A stretch of DNA of 7,397 nucleotides from an uncultured Lachnospiraceae bacterium (GTDB taxonomy: Bacteria > Bacillota > Clostridia > Lachnospirales > Lachnospiraceae): assembly GCA_910588405.1 (NCBI GenBank), contig CAJUPT010000105.1, forward strand, positions 1 to 7,397, given 5' to 3'. The stretch's first letter is position 1. Each line of letters begins with the position of its first letter. Under the pieces are notes generated by a model that did no database searches, was not told the origin of the DNA, and saw only the letters and a list, made by a program, of their open reading frames with translations. This document shows positions 5,958 through 7,397 of this stretch, in pieces. Made by a program: the position numbers and the translations under genes.

Positions 5958-7025
5958 TCATGCTTTCCGGTATGTCCGGCAGGCCTCCACATAGGCCAGA
6001 ATATTTTCAAGGGGCACTTCCGGCTCCACCATATGGGTAGGGGCCACAAACAATCCGCCTTTTTCCCCTGCGGTATCCAGGTTTTCCCACACCGCCTGTT
6101 TGACTTCCTCCGGCGTTCCATGGGGCATCACGGTCTGGGTACCGATGGTGCCATGGAAAGACACCTGACTGCCGTATTTTTTGTAGATCTCCTCAAAATC
6201 CATACACTCGCACTGGATCGGGTTCAGCACATCGATCCCCGCCTCGATCAGCTGGGGAATCAGCGGCTCGATCAATCCGCAGGAATGATAAAAGATCAAA
6301 ATGTCCGGGTTTACTTTTTTCACTTCGTCGATGATTCTTTTCAGCCGGGGCTTCAGCCATGTGCCGTACAGCACTTCACTCATCATAATTGCCCGCTGGG
6401 TGCCGATATCGTCCCCGAGAAACAACACGTCCACGCCGGCTTTCGCATAAGCCAGCGCCCGGATCAGAGACTGCTCCGTCACTTTATCCAGAAGGAATTC
6501 CGCTTTCTCATCCTCCGTCATCATATCGCAAAACAGCTGTTCCATGCTGCGCATATACCAGGCGCATTCCCAGATGGTCATCTGCATATCCCCCAGGGCG
6601 ATCAGATCCTGATCCTTGATTCTTTGTACCTGCTCCGCTTGATGGGAACCATCCGCTTTTCCGTAATCCGGGAAGGGATATGCCTGCATTTCCTCCAAAG
6701 TCTCCATATTTTTCAGCGGATAGCGCATCCGGGTCATATGCATGGATGTGGGGTACTTCTCATGGCCTACGCCCCACACGTCGATTTCGGCCCCCTCTTT
6801 CAGCGGCTCGTCCGTAAAATATTTTCTGTACTGGTCCACGTTATGATCCTTAAGCCGCAGATCCTCCACCCGCCGCCAAGGCATTCCGAAATATGCCTCA
6901 TAATCCTCGGCGCCCAGCTCCCTGCGGCACACTTCCTGCTGGTGGGGGCATAATACAAATTCCACGGGAACCCTTTCATAGCCTGTTCTTCGCAGCAATG
7001 ATAAAAAGTTTTCTCTGTTCGTCAT
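5958..7025 (-). CDS. URO-D/MtaA-like family protein, predicted zinc-dependent methyltransferase-type enzyme
   Basis: This 355-residue soluble protein belongs to the uroporphyrinogen decarboxylase (URO-D) superfamily, which includes HemE and the methylcobamide:CoM methyltransferases MtaA/MtbA. It shows the HxC zinc motif of the methyltransferase branch in FYHSCG (HSC, 247-249). At the usual third-ligand position there is a His in APTHMVEPEVP (H331) where MtaA has Cys. GDDIGTQ (204-210) and WLKPRLKRIIDEV (223-235) are typical of an uncharacterised branch common in gut anaerobes and often found beside sugar genes. It is unlikely to be HemE, since no other haem gene is near. AGGAGG (7033-7038) is 7 nt before the ATG. 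As first gene of the transporter operon it probably acts on the imported compound or a product of it, perhaps by methyl transfer (inference). No corrinoid protein or second methyltransferase is visible in the window, so the reaction is unknown. Confidence 0.88.
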   Translation of the reverse strand: MTNRENFLSLLRRTGYERVPVEFVLCPHQQEVCRRELGAEDYEAYFGMPWRRVEDLRLKDHNVDQYRKYFTDEPLKEGAEIDVWGVGHEKYPTSMHMTRMRYPLKNMETLEEMQAYPFPDYGKADGSHQAEQVQRIKDQDLIALGDMQMTIWECAWYMRSMEQLFCDMMTEDEKAEFLLDKVTEQSLIRALAYAKAGVDVLFLGDDIGTQRAIMMSEVLYGTWLKPRLKRIIDEVKKVNPDILIFYHSCGLIEPLIPQLIEAGIDVLNPIQCECMDFEEIYKKYGSQVSFHGTIGTQTVMPHGTPEEVKQAVWENLDTAGEKGGLFVAPTHMVEPEVPLENILAYVEACRTYRKA

Positions 7026-7044
7026 CTTTAAACCTCCTATTACT

Positions 7045-7163
7045 AGTTCCGCAACTCCCCTCCCAAGCCCCCTCCACCTGGAAGAATTTCCAGCCGCTTT
7101 TATGCGTCTGTAAATCCTTCCGGGGGCGTGTCCGGTCCGTTGCTGATTTCAGTTCCGCAGCTC
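7045..7163. repeat. Diverged copy of the palindromic repeat plus 13 bp of a further copy
   Basis: The unit at 7045-7150 (106 bp) matches the 104-bp units at the left end in the same orientation. It keeps GCAAC (7051-7055)/GTTGC (7139-7143), GCCCCC (7067-7072)/GGGGGC (7122-7127), GGAAG (7080-7084)/CTTCC (7117-7121) and ATTT/AAAT arms, with a CGC/GCG tip. At 7151-7163 the next unit begins (AGTTCCGCAGCTC) and then breaks off. The element fills the whole gap between the AraC-type gene and the operon: its left edge is 6 nt from the enzyme's ribosome binding site, and its right edge encodes the regulator's last residues. I see no separate promoter for the operon in it. Confidence 0.88.
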
Positions 7164-7397
7164 ATCTTCTTCTATCACGCACCGCTCCTCCGCCCTGCGC
7201 CCTTTCCAGCGGTTTCTGTACTCCACCGGCGTCTGTCCGGTATACTGCCGGAATATCCGGCTGAAATACTGGGAGCTGTTAAAACCTGTCAGGGACGCGA
7301 TCTCCGTCACGCTTTTCCCGGACAGCCACAAAAGTTCTTTCGCCTTCTCCATCCGGAGAGACGTGACATACTGAACGCAGCTAATCCCGGTTTCCTC
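7149..7397 (-). CDS. AraC-type regulator, C-terminal DNA-binding part only (5' end outside window)
   Basis: The last 82 residues of an AraC/XylS helix-turn-helix domain are present; the gene runs off the right edge. It begins within the first unit (EETGISCVQYVTSLRMEKAK) and continues with the second helix-turn-helix, VTEIASLTGFNSSQYFSRIF, and the conserved FRQYTGQTPVEYRNRW end. The remainder, a tail of about 18 charged residues ending DELRN, lies beyond the domain, and its final codons and TGA fall within the start of a palindromic repeat unit. Whether the missing N-terminal half is a cupin sensor or a response-regulator receiver (YesN type) cannot be seen. It is on the same strand just upstream of the URO-D/ABC operon and is the best candidate for its activator; co-transcription is possible. 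Confidence 0.93.
   Translation of the reverse strand, partial: EETGISCVQYVTSLRMEKAKELLWLSGKSVTEIASLTGFNSSQYFSRIFRQYTGQTPVEYRNRWKGRRAEERCVIEEDELRN

Noticed and set aside
6033..6953. 306-codon open frame antisense to the URO-D-family gene
   Set aside because: His/Leu/Phe-rich shadow translation with no recognisable domain, opposite a clear gene with a good start.
5958..7025. HemE, uroporphyrinogen decarboxylase of haem synthesis
   Set aside because: The HxC zinc-type motif, the GDDIGTQ branch signature and the sugar-transporter context fit the methyltransferase-like branch instead.

Overview
The window looks like a chromosomal segment from a mid-GC member of the Clostridia, most likely a gut-type Lachnospiraceae. 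This is inference from three things seen here: strong AGGAGG ribosome binding sites, near-consensus SigA promoters, and a lipoprotein with an Ala/Thr/Gly-rich linker after its lipobox, which is common in that family. No rRNA or tRNA gene is present to fix the taxonomy.

Layout, left to right. Positions 1-312 hold three tandem copies of a 104-bp imperfect palindrome. After a near-perfect promoter comes a plus-strand AraC-family regulator (494-1342). Everything further right is on the minus strand. A small coiled-coil protein built on 18-residue repeats (1528-1911) has its own promoter and converges on the regulator. Two strong hairpins (2057-2125) separate it from the end of the main operon.

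The main operon reads right to left. A uroporphyrinogen-decarboxylase (URO-D)/MtaA-like zinc methyltransferase-family enzyme (7025-5958) comes first. Then come a two-domain sugar ABC ATPase (5851-4343), a sugar permease overlapping it by 4 bp (4346-3360), and a lipoprotein sugar-binding protein (3259-2159). The transporter most resembles the L-arabinose AraFGH type, but the binding pocket appears altered, so the substrate is uncertain. Just upstream on the same strand is the C-terminal end of a second AraC-type regulator (from 7397 to 7149), the best candidate for controlling the operon.

A diverged copy of the palindromic repeat fills the gap between that regulator and the operon. It supplies the regulator's last codons on one side and ends 6 nt from the enzyme's ribosome binding site on the other. 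Copies of the repeat differ by paired, compensatory changes that keep the hairpin intact. This repeat family, and the pairing of an uncharacterised URO-D-family enzyme with a sugar transporter, are the two most interesting things in the window.
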